DNA of 64,000 nucleotides from Pseudomonadota bacterium (lineage in GTDB: Bacteria; Pseudomonadota; Gammaproteobacteria; Xanthomonadales; Xanthomonadaceae), in the NCBI GenBank assembly GCA_030528565.1, contig JAUMYP010000011.1, forward strand, positions 1-64,000. The letters run 5' to 3'. The notes below the pieces were generated by a model, which was not told the DNA's origin, ran no database searches, and saw nothing but the letters and a program-made list of their open reading frames with translations. Position 1 is the stretch's first letter. Each line of letters starts with the position of its first letter. Position numbers and translations under genes: made by a program. Shown here in pieces: positions 19,232 through 26,966 of the stretch.

Positions 19232-21412
19232 ATGGATGTTTCCCACCTGATTGATGATTTGAACCCGGCGCAGCGCGAGGCGGTGAGCGCGCCGCCGGGG
19301 CATGTGCTGGTACTGGCCGGTGCCGGCTCGGGCAAGACCCGGGTGCTGACCCACCGCATTGCCTGGCTGAACGAAGTCCACGGCGTGCCTGCACACGGCA
19401 TTCTGGCGGTGACCTTTACCAACAAGGCCGCAGGCGAGATGCGCCAGCGTGCGGCCAGCCTGTTGCAAGGCGGCGCGCGCGGCATGTGGATTGGCACTTT
19501 TCACAGCATCGCCCATCGCCTGCTGCGGCTGCACTGGCAGGAGGCCGGCCTGCCCGAAGGCTTCCAGATTCTCGACAGCGATGACCAATTGCGGCTCATC
19601 AAGCGCGTGGTGCAGCAACTGGAATTTGACGAAGGCCGCTTTCCGCCCAAGCAAATCATGTGGTGGATTAACGCGCAAAAAGACGAAGGCCGCCGCCCGC
19701 AGCATATCCAGCCCAATCCCGCCGACGAATGGGCGCATGTCCGGCTGGCGGTGTATGAGGCCTATCAGGCGCGCTGTGACAATGCAGGTCTGGTGGACTT
19801 TGCCGAAATCCTGCTGCGCGCGCTGGAGTTGCTGCGTGACACGCCAGTATTGCTGGCGCATTACCGCAGGCGCTTTGCCGAGCTTTTGATTGACGAATTC
19901 CAGGACAGCAATGCCATCCAGTATGCCTTTGTGCGGCTCCTGGCCGGGGACAGCGGCCATGTGTTCGCAGTCGGCGATGACGACCAGGCCATCTATGGCT
20001 GGCGCGGCGCCAGGGTGGAAAACGTGCAGCATTTTTTGCGCGATTTTGCCGATGTCAGCACCATCCGCCTGGAGCAGAACTATCGCTCCAGCGCCAATAT
20101 CCTGAATGCCGCCAATGCGGTGATTGCCCACAACCCCGAGCGTCTGGGCAAAAACCTGTGGACCGATTCGGGCGAGGGCGAGCTGCTGGATTTGTATGCG
20201 GCCTATAACGAAATCGACGAGGCGCGCTATGTCATCGAGCGCATCCGCCAATGGGTGATGCAGGGCGGTAGCTGGGGCGATGCGGCCATTCTCTACCGCA
20301 GCAATGCGCAGTCGCGGATGTTTGAAGAAACCCTGCTGGCCGAGCAAATCCCCTACCGCGTGTATGGCGGCATGCGCTTTTTCGAGCGCATGGAAATCAA
20401 GGACACGCTGGCCTATCTGCGCCTGATTGCCTCGCGCGTGGACGATGCCGCCTTCGAGCGCGCCGTCAACACACCCGCGCGCGGCATCGGTGAGCGCACC
20501 CTGGATGAAGTGCGCCGCATCGCCCGTGGCGCCGGTATCCCTCTATGGCAGGCGGCAGAACTGGCCATCAATGACAGTCCACTCACCACCCGTGCCAAAA
20601 ATGCACTGGCAGGTTTTTTGCAGCTCATCGCCCTGATGCAGCAAGAGGTTCAAGAACTGTCCTTGCAGGACAAAATCGACCATGTGCTGATGCGTTCGGG
20701 GCTGCGCGCCCATTACGAAAAAGAATCACGCAATAGCCTTGATTCGCGCGTGGACAACCTCAACGAGCTCATCAGCGTGGCCTCGCGCTTTGTGCGCGGC
20801 GATGATGAAGATGCCATGCAGCTTTCCGAACTGGTGGAATTTCTCGCCTATGCTGCGCTGGAGGCAGGCGAAGGCCAGGCCGATGCCGGTGATGAGGGCG
20901 TGCAACTGATGACCCTGCACAGCGCCAAGGGGCTGGAGTTTCCGCTGGTGTTTCTGGTGGGGCTGGAAGAAGGCCTGTTTCCCAATGCGCGCAGCGTGGA
21001 AGAAGCCGGACGGCTGGAAGAAGAACGACGCCTGGCCTATGTCGGCATCACCCGCGCCCGCGAAAAACTGGTGCTCTCGCATGCCGAAAGCCGCCGCCTG
21101 CACGGCCAGGACCTGATTGGCCTGCCCTCGCGCTTCCTGCGTGAAATCCCTGCCAGCCTGATTCACGAAGTGCGCCCGAAAGTGCGCACTGCACGCGCAC
21201 TGCCCGAACGCCCGTACAACAGGGGCCACGCATCCCTTGCGCCCAGTGCCCCTGGCATTTCGCTCGGCGCCTGTGTACGCCACAACACCTTCGGTACCGG
21301 CACCGTCACCGATATCGAGGGCAATGGCGCCCACGCCCGCGTGCAAGTCAATTTTGACGAGGCTGGCAGCAAATGGCTGGTGCTGGCCTATGCCAATTTG
21401 CAGCCGGCATAA
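19232..21412 (+). CDS. uvrD: DNA helicase II (UvrD)
   Basis: UvrD is a 3'-5' SF1A helicase acting in nucleotide-excision and mismatch repair. The 726-residue protein has LNPAQREAV (Q-motif region), Walker A AGAGSGKT around residues 30-37, TFTNKAAGEMRQR, the DEFQDSN box, GDDDQAIYGWRGA, and the late motifs MTLHSAKGLEF and EERRLAYVGITRA. The C-terminus ends in the Tudor-like RNA-polymerase-binding segment (VRHNTFGTGTV...), which favours UvrD over Rep. It marks the left edge of the conserved backbone before the accessory region. Confidence 0.93.
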   Translation: MDVSHLIDDLNPAQREAVSAPPGHVLVLAGAGSGKTRVLTHRIAWLNEVHGVPAHGILAVTFTNKAAGEMRQRAASLLQGGARGMWIGTFHSIAHRLLRLHWQEAGLPEGFQILDSDDQLRLIKRVVQQLEFDEGRFPPKQIMWWINAQKDEGRRPQHIQPNPADEWAHVRLAVYEAYQARCDNAGLVDFAEILLRALELLRDTPVLLAHYRRRFAELLIDEFQDSNAIQYAFVRLLAGDSGHVFAVGDDDQAIYGWRGARVENVQHFLRDFADVSTIRLEQNYRSSANILNAANAVIAHNPERLGKNLWTDSGEGELLDLYAAYNEIDEARYVIERIRQWVMQGGSWGDAAILYRSNAQSRMFEETLLAEQIPYRVYGGMRFFERMEIKDTLAYLRLIASRVDDAAFERAVNTPARGIGERTLDEVRRIARGAGIPLWQAAELAINDSPLTTRAKNALAGFLQLIALMQQEVQELSLQDKIDHVLMRSGLRAHYEKESRNSLDSRVDNLNELISVASRFVRGDDEDAMQLSELVEFLAYAALEAGEGQADAGDEGVQLMTLHSAKGLEFPLVFLVGLEEGLFPNARSVEEAGRLEEERRLAYVGITRAREKLVLSHAESRRLHGQDLIGLPSRFLREIPASLIHEVRPKVRTARALPERPYNRGHASLAPSAPGISLGACVRHNTFGTGTVTDIEGNGAHARVQVNFDEAGSKWLVLAYANLQPA

Positions 21413-21569
21413 CCAACGTAGTACAACACCCTCTTGGCCATTCAGCTAAATCTGCCCCTTAGCGCAGACTCAGTGGCCGCATAACCGCATATCTGGAATA
21501 TTCTACCCGTCTATACAATCCCCCTCTCGGAGGGGGCAGGGCAAGTCACAGTAATTTTTATTAAAACTT

Positions 21570-21971
21570 TCAATCCAATCCCTCCTTCTCCTGCACAAGG
21601 CCCAACATAAACTGCAATTGCCTAATCTCTCGCTCCTGCTGCTCCAGCAGTTTTTCCTTAAATTGAATTTCAAGCCTCAATTTTTCACACTCTCGCGCCA
21701 AATCATCGCCTGATCCATAATATGTAGCATTAGCATAAGCGCTATCACCAGCGATAACACAAACCACACTTTTATCATCACTATTTATTAGCTCAACAAC
21801 ATCCACATTAAAAATTTGAGCTACTTTCTCCAATTTTTCAAGACCCATTTTTGTCTCACCTCTCTCAAATTTCCCATAACCGTTTTTTGACATTCCCATC
21901 TTGTCTGCCATTTCATCCTGCGTCCATTGATTTGCCCTCCTAAGGGCACGAATCTTATCCTGAACCGACAT
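21570..21971 (-). CDS. XRE/Cro-type transcriptional regulator with C-terminal coiled coil
   Basis: The 133-residue product has an HTH_XRE domain at residues 5-62 (RRANQWTQDEMADKMGMS, then YGKFERGET), a short linker, and a strongly charged coiled coil at about residues 91-130. This layout suggests a DNA-binding dimer or oligomer. The ATG at 21971 follows GGAG by 9 nt; an upstream alternative at 22013 adds 14 unlikely residues. It is divergent from the exported-protein genes beginning at 22172, so it may repress or activate them. Base composition is visibly A+T-rich relative to uvrD, a sign of horizontal origin. Confidence 0.8.
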   Translation of the reverse strand: MSVQDKIRALRRANQWTQDEMADKMGMSKNGYGKFERGETKMGLEKLEKVAQIFNVDVVELINSDDKSVVCVIAGDSAYANATYYGSGDDLARECEKLRLEIQFKEKLLEQQEREIRQLQFMLGLVQEKEGLD

Positions 21972-22098
21972 AACCAAACACTCCAAAGCAATAACACACA
22001 AACCGGGAAACAAATAACCACTTTCCGTGTATTTACAAAAAATTAAAATGACTCAGAATTCCTTACAAGGGAGAAGGGCTTCAAATTCTTCCCTTTGC

Positions 22099-22126
22099 CC
22101 TATGGCATCATACAAGACACCATAGG
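22099..22126. promoter_or_regulatory. Candidate operator: inverted repeat between regulator and exported-protein genes
   Basis: CCTATGG (22099-22105) and CCATAGG (22120-22126) form a 7-bp inverted repeat with a 14-bp spacer. The repeat sits 46 bp upstream of the 22172 start in the 200-bp divergent region. Its position suits an operator for the adjacent XRE regulator; this is inference from location only. Confidence 0.35.
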
Positions 22127-22171
22127 TTTATTTTCGTTTGGCAATCCTAACACCCTACAGGAACGAATTCC

Positions 22172-22876
22172 ATGAAGAAGAGCCTTCGCCATCCAGCCAT
22201 CATCGCTGCAGCCATCCTTTCTCTCATCTCCAGCCAGGTGCTTGCCAATAGCAACCAGGCAGCAGCGCATAACGAAAAAAATGGCAGCATTGAAGATCAA
22301 ATCAAGTCAGAGTCCAAAGGCGCATCGCGCGCCCGCTTTGGTATTTATGGCAGTGCAGGCTACCAAGGCTCAAGCGGAAGCTCCTTTGGAGCACCTCGCA
22401 TTAATGGGTTTCTACTTGATGGAGGAGCCTACATGATGGTAAACCCTATCAGGAATTTTGCTGACATAGAAATCGGTATCAGCGGAAAATACAACACCGG
22501 ATCTGAAATAAAGGATAGAAATTACAGAAACCCAAGACACTATAACGGACTTGCACAAGCCTCCATTTACGCAGGTCCGGTGTTTCAAATTTCTGGCGGC
22601 AAGCATGCCATTGGCTTCGGTCTTTCTAAAGCTCTCTCCATTAGCGAAGTCAAAGGAGATAATCGTGACAAAACCCCAAAAAACAAACTAAGCAATGGTC
22701 TTGGCGCCTACCTTGAGTACCAATGGCAAGGTTTGAAGTCTAAAAGCGGAGATAGCTCCCGTCACTTGATTCCTTTTACTCGCCTCAGTGTCGAGCGCTT
22801 TGAACTTACCCATGCTATCAGCAAGAAAAGCAGTGAACAAACTGTCATCGGTTTGGTTGTAGGAACCAAATACTGA
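22172..22876 (+). CDS. Exported protein of unknown function, probable outer-membrane beta barrel
   Basis: The 234-residue protein has a signal peptide (residues 1-25, cut after SSQVLA). The mature part consists of alternating hydrophobic/polar segments rich in Gly, Ser and Tyr (ARFGIYGSAGYQG, NGLAQASIYAGPVFQISGG, HAIGFGLSKALSI, LGAYLEYQW) and ends in the aromatic residue Tyr. This looks like a small outer-membrane barrel. It has no cysteine. A ribosome-binding site (AGGAA) lies upstream. It is divergent from the XRE regulator and is followed by a good terminator. No family was recognised. Confidence 0.7.
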   Translation: MKKSLRHPAIIAAAILSLISSQVLANSNQAAAHNEKNGSIEDQIKSESKGASRARFGIYGSAGYQGSSGSSFGAPRINGFLLDGGAYMMVNPIRNFADIEIGISGKYNTGSEIKDRNYRNPRHYNGLAQASIYAGPVFQISGGKHAIGFGLSKALSISEVKGDNRDKTPKNKLSNGLGAYLEYQWQGLKSKSGDSSRHLIPFTRLSVERFELTHAISKKSSEQTVIGLVVGTKY

Positions 22877-22900
22877 TTCATAAAAATCAGTATGGCTACC

Positions 22901-22943
22901 AGCCCCGCCAACCAATAATGGCGGGGCTCTAAAGCCGTTTTTT
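22901..22943 (+). terminator. Intrinsic terminator after the 22172-22876 gene
   Basis: A perfect 10-bp stem AGCCCCGCCA (22901-22910) / TGGCGGGGCT (22919-22928) is followed within 9 nt by TTTTTT. It separates the barrel-like gene from the next two genes, which therefore probably have their own promoter or depend on read-through. Confidence 0.75.
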
Positions 22944-22989
22944 GCAAAACTCGTTAAACAAGATGCAGGAAACCAATTGGCAGCCAGTT

Positions 22990-24261
22990 ATGAAAAATAA
23001 ATATACTCTTGCCTCCATCATCGCCATATCTATCACATCACTTTCGTTACCCGTACTAGCAAGCAATTGTCAACTTGCTTTTGATGAGCGCAGCGGTGGT
23101 GCAAAACTGTTTTCCAATAAAGAGCAGGCGTTTTATCTTAACAGAATTCAAGATGGCCGCTACGGTGATATTGAAGAGATTTACGACGCCATCTCCTGCA
23201 AAAGGATAAGCTCTGGCAATGCCAGCAAGTCCAATTTTTTCTCTGTCATGGCCAGAAATGGGTTTGAAGAAGCCAGCCTTTCTAGGCTTAGTGCAGGCCG
23301 AGTCAACCGGGATTTCAGCATGTACATGCGGGCCACTCCTGCGGGAAAAAAGATAAATATTCATATTGAAAAAACTGGAGCAACACAGCAGCAAGCACTA
23401 GAAGCACTACATAGCTTCGCCACCCAAGAGAATATAACCCTATCACCAACAACAATTAGCACTCTGAAAAACGACCCCCTCATCCAGCGCATGCTTAACA
23501 TGCCTGGTGAAACTGCCTCTTTGACACGCATGTTTGCACTCAGAGTTGCGGAAGATGACCTCTCAGGCGCCAAGAATATTTTTTATGGGACAGAAAAAAT
23601 TGAATTTAAGAATTTTCAGGCGCTGGAGGAAAAATACACAGACCTTATTTTAAGAAAGGGCGAAATTTCAGATTTGCATCCCTTTGCAGAAAAGGGAAAC
23701 CCTCGCGCACTGCAGCAAATTTTCACCAAAGGAAGCTTTCAAGACATATTCCCTTATGCGCAAAATGGTAATAATCAAGCATTACAAGCCGCCTTTGACA
23801 AGACAGAAAATCAAACTCAGTACTGCAAAGCAGAGCGCATTCTTATTGATAAAATAAAAGACAAGCTCTTCAAGTTCAGCGCTCACATAGGTCAAGGAAG
23901 CGCCAGCAGCAAGGTATGGAACGAAAGCCGACTATTTGGGCGCACTACTGATGAAGGCAGCTCCACCGGCACCCAGCAAGTCAGCTATCGTGCCGAGGTC
24001 AATCAAGCTTTGTTTTCCCCACGTTGTGAATATATTATCAAAGCCAACCTCGTCACTACACTGACATACACTGGCTCTACCAGCGGCGAACGCGATGTAG
24101 TCACAACACTTCAGGCAAGACTGGGGGGAAATAGTCTCAATGCCAGTGGCAACACCCATGTTTCTTGGCTGTACAGAAGGGTGGGAGCAGGCAGCTTCAT
24201 GACGCAAGATTATGTTGCCAACAACATTAGATACGAAATTAAAAATATTTCCGTGGAGTAA
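22990..24261 (+). CDS. Exported protein of unknown function with internal helical repeats
   Basis: The 423-residue product has a signal peptide cut at about residue 25 (SLPVLA then SNCQ). The mature part has four cysteines (27, 70, 279, 346), which could form two disulfides in the periplasm or outside. Two adjacent similar 21-residue units (about 225-245 and 249-269) share the pattern xxDxxPxAxxGNxxALQxxF. The C-terminal third (about 300-423) is beta-strand-rich. No known family was recognised. The ATG at 22990 fits the signal peptide; the frame is open to a TTG at 22942. It has island-like composition and is 3 nt from the next gene. Confidence 0.7.
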   Translation: MKNKYTLASIIAISITSLSLPVLASNCQLAFDERSGGAKLFSNKEQAFYLNRIQDGRYGDIEEIYDAISCKRISSGNASKSNFFSVMARNGFEEASLSRLSAGRVNRDFSMYMRATPAGKKINIHIEKTGATQQQALEALHSFATQENITLSPTTISTLKNDPLIQRMLNMPGETASLTRMFALRVAEDDLSGAKNIFYGTEKIEFKNFQALEEKYTDLILRKGEISDLHPFAEKGNPRALQQIFTKGSFQDIFPYAQNGNNQALQAAFDKTENQTQYCKAERILIDKIKDKLFKFSAHIGQGSASSKVWNESRLFGRTTDEGSSTGTQQVSYRAEVNQALFSPRCEYIIKANLVTTLTYTGSTSGERDVVTTLQARLGGNSLNASGNTHVSWLYRRVGAGSFMTQDYVANNIRYEIKNISVE

Positions 24262-24264
24262 AAA

Positions 24265-24678
24265 ATGCCTCAAAAAAACAAATTTATGATATTATTTTTA
24301 CTTATCCCCATCAGTCTCTATGCAGCAGAAAAGATAGATGTAGGCGATATTATGCAGCGCGCAAGCCGTCAACCATCACCGTCTTCTTCCGTTACTCGGG
24401 ACATGAATGCTCACAATCGCCTTGTACAAGATTTACACAATAAAGATCAGGAAATTATTCGCTTCGTAAATAATGGAATTGCCGCTGCCAATCGGGCCTC
24501 CCAAGCAGCTGCAGCCGCCTATGAACAAGAGCGCCCCTTCAGAGAAGCACATGCCGAACAAATGAAGGCACTTAAAGCGACTTGCCTAGCTCAGTGCCAA
24601 GCGGTCTCAGATAGTGATGGCGGCTGGTTTAATAACTCCTCACGGCAAAAGTGTGTCCGGCAGTGTAACTCCATTTAG
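24265..24678 (+). CDS. Small exported protein with a C-terminal twin CX3C motif
   Basis: The 137-residue product has a signal peptide (residues 1-20) and a long, mostly helical Ala/Gln/Glu-rich middle (about 45-105). It ends with cysteines at 107, 111, 130 and 134, that is CX3C-X18-CX3C, which would make a disulfide-pinned helical hairpin. It begins 3 nt after the preceding gene, whose end supplies GGAG as ribosome-binding site, so the two are translated together. No family was recognised. Its stop is 10 bp from the left end of the IS3-family element, so downstream genes may have been lost. Confidence 0.7.
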   Translation: MPQKNKFMILFLLIPISLYAAEKIDVGDIMQRASRQPSPSSSVTRDMNAHNRLVQDLHNKDQEIIRFVNNGIAAANRASQAAAAAYEQERPFREAHAEQMKALKATCLAQCQAVSDSDGGWFNNSSRQKCVRQCNSI

Positions 24679-24800
24679 CTTCCTGCCATGAACTGCCCCC
24701 CAAACTTTGGACAGTTACGGGTTAAGCGGTTGCGGCCTGAGTCCGGTACTGTACCGGGCTCAGGCCTTTGAGTTTTGTCCTGATGCGTTCGTGATTGTAG

Positions 24801-25614
24801 TAGGGCTCGTCATCAAATCAAGTTGATATTGTTGCATCATAGGGGATATGACACGTCGATATGCCCTCACTGGTGCCCAATGGGAACGGATTAAAGACTT
24901 GCTACCCGGCAGAACGGGTCAGGTTGGCCGCCCGGCTTCGGGGATAACCGATTGTTCGTCGATGCGGTGCTTTACCGCTACCGGGCAAGGATTCCCTGGC
25001 GCGATTTGCCCGAACGCTTTGGCGACTTTCGCGTGGTTCATCTTCGGCATTCGTGCCGGAGTCGTTCAGGTGTTTGGCAACGTGTTTTTGAGGCATTGGC
25101 TCAGAATGCCGACAACGAGTGGGTAATGATTGACTCCACCATTGTGCGTGCACATCAGCACAGCGCTAGTGCAAAAACAAGGTAACCAAGCCATCGGTCG
25201 CAGCCGGGGGGATTGAGCACCAAGATTCACACCACCACCGATGCGCCCGGTAATCCCACCGGTTTTCATCTCACCCCTGGGCAGGCGCACGACCTGGAGG
25301 GAGCAGAGGTATTGTTGCCGGGCAATCCAGGAAAAACGGTGATTGCCGACAAGGCCTACGATGCGCATAGCGGAGTGATTGAACCCTTGTGGGCTGCGGG
25401 CAAGCAGGTGGTGATTCCGTCACGTAGCCGCAACAAAGCGCAGCGCGAGTGCGACACGGCACTTTACAAGGCACGCCACGCTATTGAGAACTTCTTTGCC
25501 CGCCTGAAACAATGGCGTGCCATTGCCACTCGTTATGACAAGACAGCATGTAACTTCCTGGGGGCCATCCACCTCGTCTCGGCCATCATTTGGATGATTT
25601 GATGACGAGCCCTA
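24801..25614 (+). mobile_element. IS5-family element (810 bp) with TA target duplication, nested in the IS3 element
   Basis: The perfect terminal repeats GGGCTCGTCATCAAATCA (24803-24820) and its complement (25595-25612) bound the element. A TA dinucleotide is present on both sides (24801-24802 and 25613-25614). Removing the element and one TA restores the reading frame of the host transposase, which proves both the boundaries and the order of events. Size and TA duplication fit an IS427-like subgroup of IS5. Confidence 0.92.
24848..25602 (+). pseudogene. IS5-family transposase, frame-disrupted
   Basis: Three pieces together make a transposase of about 250 residues: MTRRYALTGAQWERIKDLLPG... 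(24848 on), FVDAVLYRYRARIPWRDLPE... to an in-frame TAA at 25183, and LSTKIHTTTDAPGNPTGF... to 25602. The frame changes fall in homopolymer runs (G4 near 24943, A5 near 25176, G6 at 25206). The family segment usually linking the last two pieces (GNQAIGRSRG) is in another frame. The first shift could be programmed frameshifting as in some IS5 relatives; the stop at 25183 argues for decay or sequencing error. Confidence 0.75.
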
Positions 25615-26358
25615 GTCAATATATTGACAGATGGCGGTCTGAAGTTGCTCGATGCACTCGAAGCGTCTCAGGTAAAAGCGCTCTGACTTCAGTGCGGCAA
25701 AGAAGCTCTCCATGACGGCATTGTCCAGACAGTTGCCCTTGCGTGACATTCTCTGGGTCAGGCCGTGCCGGGCGAGCTGCTGGCAGTAAGCAGGCATCTG
25801 ATACTGCCAGCCCTGATCCGAGTGCAGCAGGGACGCCTCCTTGCCCGCCCGCTTGGCGATAGCCTTTTGCAGCATGTCTTTGAGCAGGGAAAAGTGCGGC
25901 CGCTGCTGCATCGTGTAAGTGATGATCTCGCCGTTATAAAGATCGAGTACCGGCGAGAGATAGAGTTTTTGACCACGGACATTGAACTCAGTGACGTCGG
26001 TCACCCACTTCTGATTCGGTCGCGTGGCCTGGAACTGGCGGTTCAGCACATTCGGTACTTCGGCCTGCTGGCTCCGCCAGGCGCGATATCGCTTCAGAGG
26101 CACCAACGACTTCAGTCCCAGTGACTGCATCAGCGTTGCACTGTCTTGTGGTTGACCCCTCGCCCATCTGGCGCGGCGTGGCAGTGAGTGATACGCCGAT
26201 AGCCATAGCGCCCCTGATGATGCGCTTACAGCGACTGGATGCGCGCTTTCAGAGCCTGTTTGTCTTCGCCTTGCTGCGCCTTGACCCGGTAGTAGAGCGT
26301 GCTGCGCGACAGAGCCGCCGCCTTCAACAGGTGCGCTAATGCGTGGCCTTGCCTCAGT

Positions 26359-26880
26359 TCATGCACTACTTGCGCTTTTCTGTGCAGCCTGTGCCTTGGC
26401 CTGACGCAAGGCCTGCAATTTTTTAGGTAGGCCACCTCTGCACGCAGATATTTGACCTCTTCCAGCAGCGCTTCGCGCGAGCACTGCGCATCGGGCACCG
26501 CGTTGACTGGCTTGGGAGATGGGGAAATCGACATCTTCTTGACCTTTCCTCGCAGCTTGGACTGCAAGCCCGCCAGACCCTGCGCATGACACTGGCGCTG
26601 CCAACCGGAGATAACGCAGGTACCGCCCCGGATATTGAATAGCGCCAGCGCTTCGCATGCCGACAGCCCCTCTTGCGTCATGCGTTACAGCACCGACAAC
26701 TTGTAGTGGCTGAACTTCTTGCGCAGCCCCTGTACACCATGCACTTGATAAGCCTTGACCCAGCGTCTGACCATCGCATGGTCAAGACCATAACACTGCG
26801 CTGTTGGTACCGAAGCCCGACTGCCCAGCCTCGTAGCTTTGCACTACGCGCAGCTTGAATACCTCACTGTACTTCGCCAT
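26359..26880 (-). pseudogene. IS3-family transposase orfA, frame-disrupted
   Basis: The gene starts with the ATG at 26880 (MAKYSEVFKLRVVQSYEAG) and loses frame after about 23 codons. The later parts resume in two other frames (MTQEGLSACEALALFNIRGG..., CSREALLEEVKYLRAEVAYLK) and end KKLQALRQAKAQAAQKSASSA. The leucine-zipper-like helix EALLEEVKYLRAEVAYLK is typical of IS150-type OrfA. Several frame changes and an internal stop mean that it is dead. Confidence 0.75.
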
Positions 26881-26966
26881 GAAAAACACCTCAAAGGTTG
26901 GATGGGTGTCCAATTTTTGGGGGCAGTTCACGTAAGCCCGGCATTTTTCATCGGCGGTCAGCAGCA

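Larger units (their letters stand above)
24722..26385 (-). pseudogene. IS3-family transposase orfB, degraded and split by an IS5-family insertion
   Basis: The longest intact piece (25612-26130) encodes the integrase core with the DDE residues in WVTDVTEF, LLHSDQGWQY and NAVMESFFAALK. The N-terminal part (ALSRSTLYYRVKAQQ) lies upstream in the same orientation but is separated by stop codons and a frame change near 26130-26230. The C-terminal 26 codons (YYNHERIRTKLKGLSPVQYR...) lie left of the IS5 element at 24722-24800. Joining across the IS5 insertion with one TA copy restores QYIDYYNHER exactly. It is non-functional. Confidence 0.85.
24689..26930 (-). mobile_element. Decayed IS3-family (IS150-like) element, interrupted by an IS5-family element
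   Basis: The left end (TGAACTGCCCCCC..., 24689) and the right end (reverse complement TGAACTGCCCCCA..., ending 26930) are imperfect inverted repeats of about 24 bp. Between them, on the minus strand, are remnants of orfA and orfB of an IS3-family transposase. The element is 2,242 bp including the nested 810-bp IS5-family copy, so it was about 1.43 kb before. No matching target duplication is seen at the outer edges (CCA against CGT). Confidence 0.85.

Noticed and set aside
18617..20347. 576-codon minus-strand frame spanning the YqhA-type gene and uvrD
   Set aside because: It crosses two well-supported genes on the other strand and has no motif of its own.
21519..21536. CCCCCT...AGGGGG hairpin downstream of uvrD
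   Set aside because: The stem is six base pairs with no T-tract on either strand; not enough to call a terminator.
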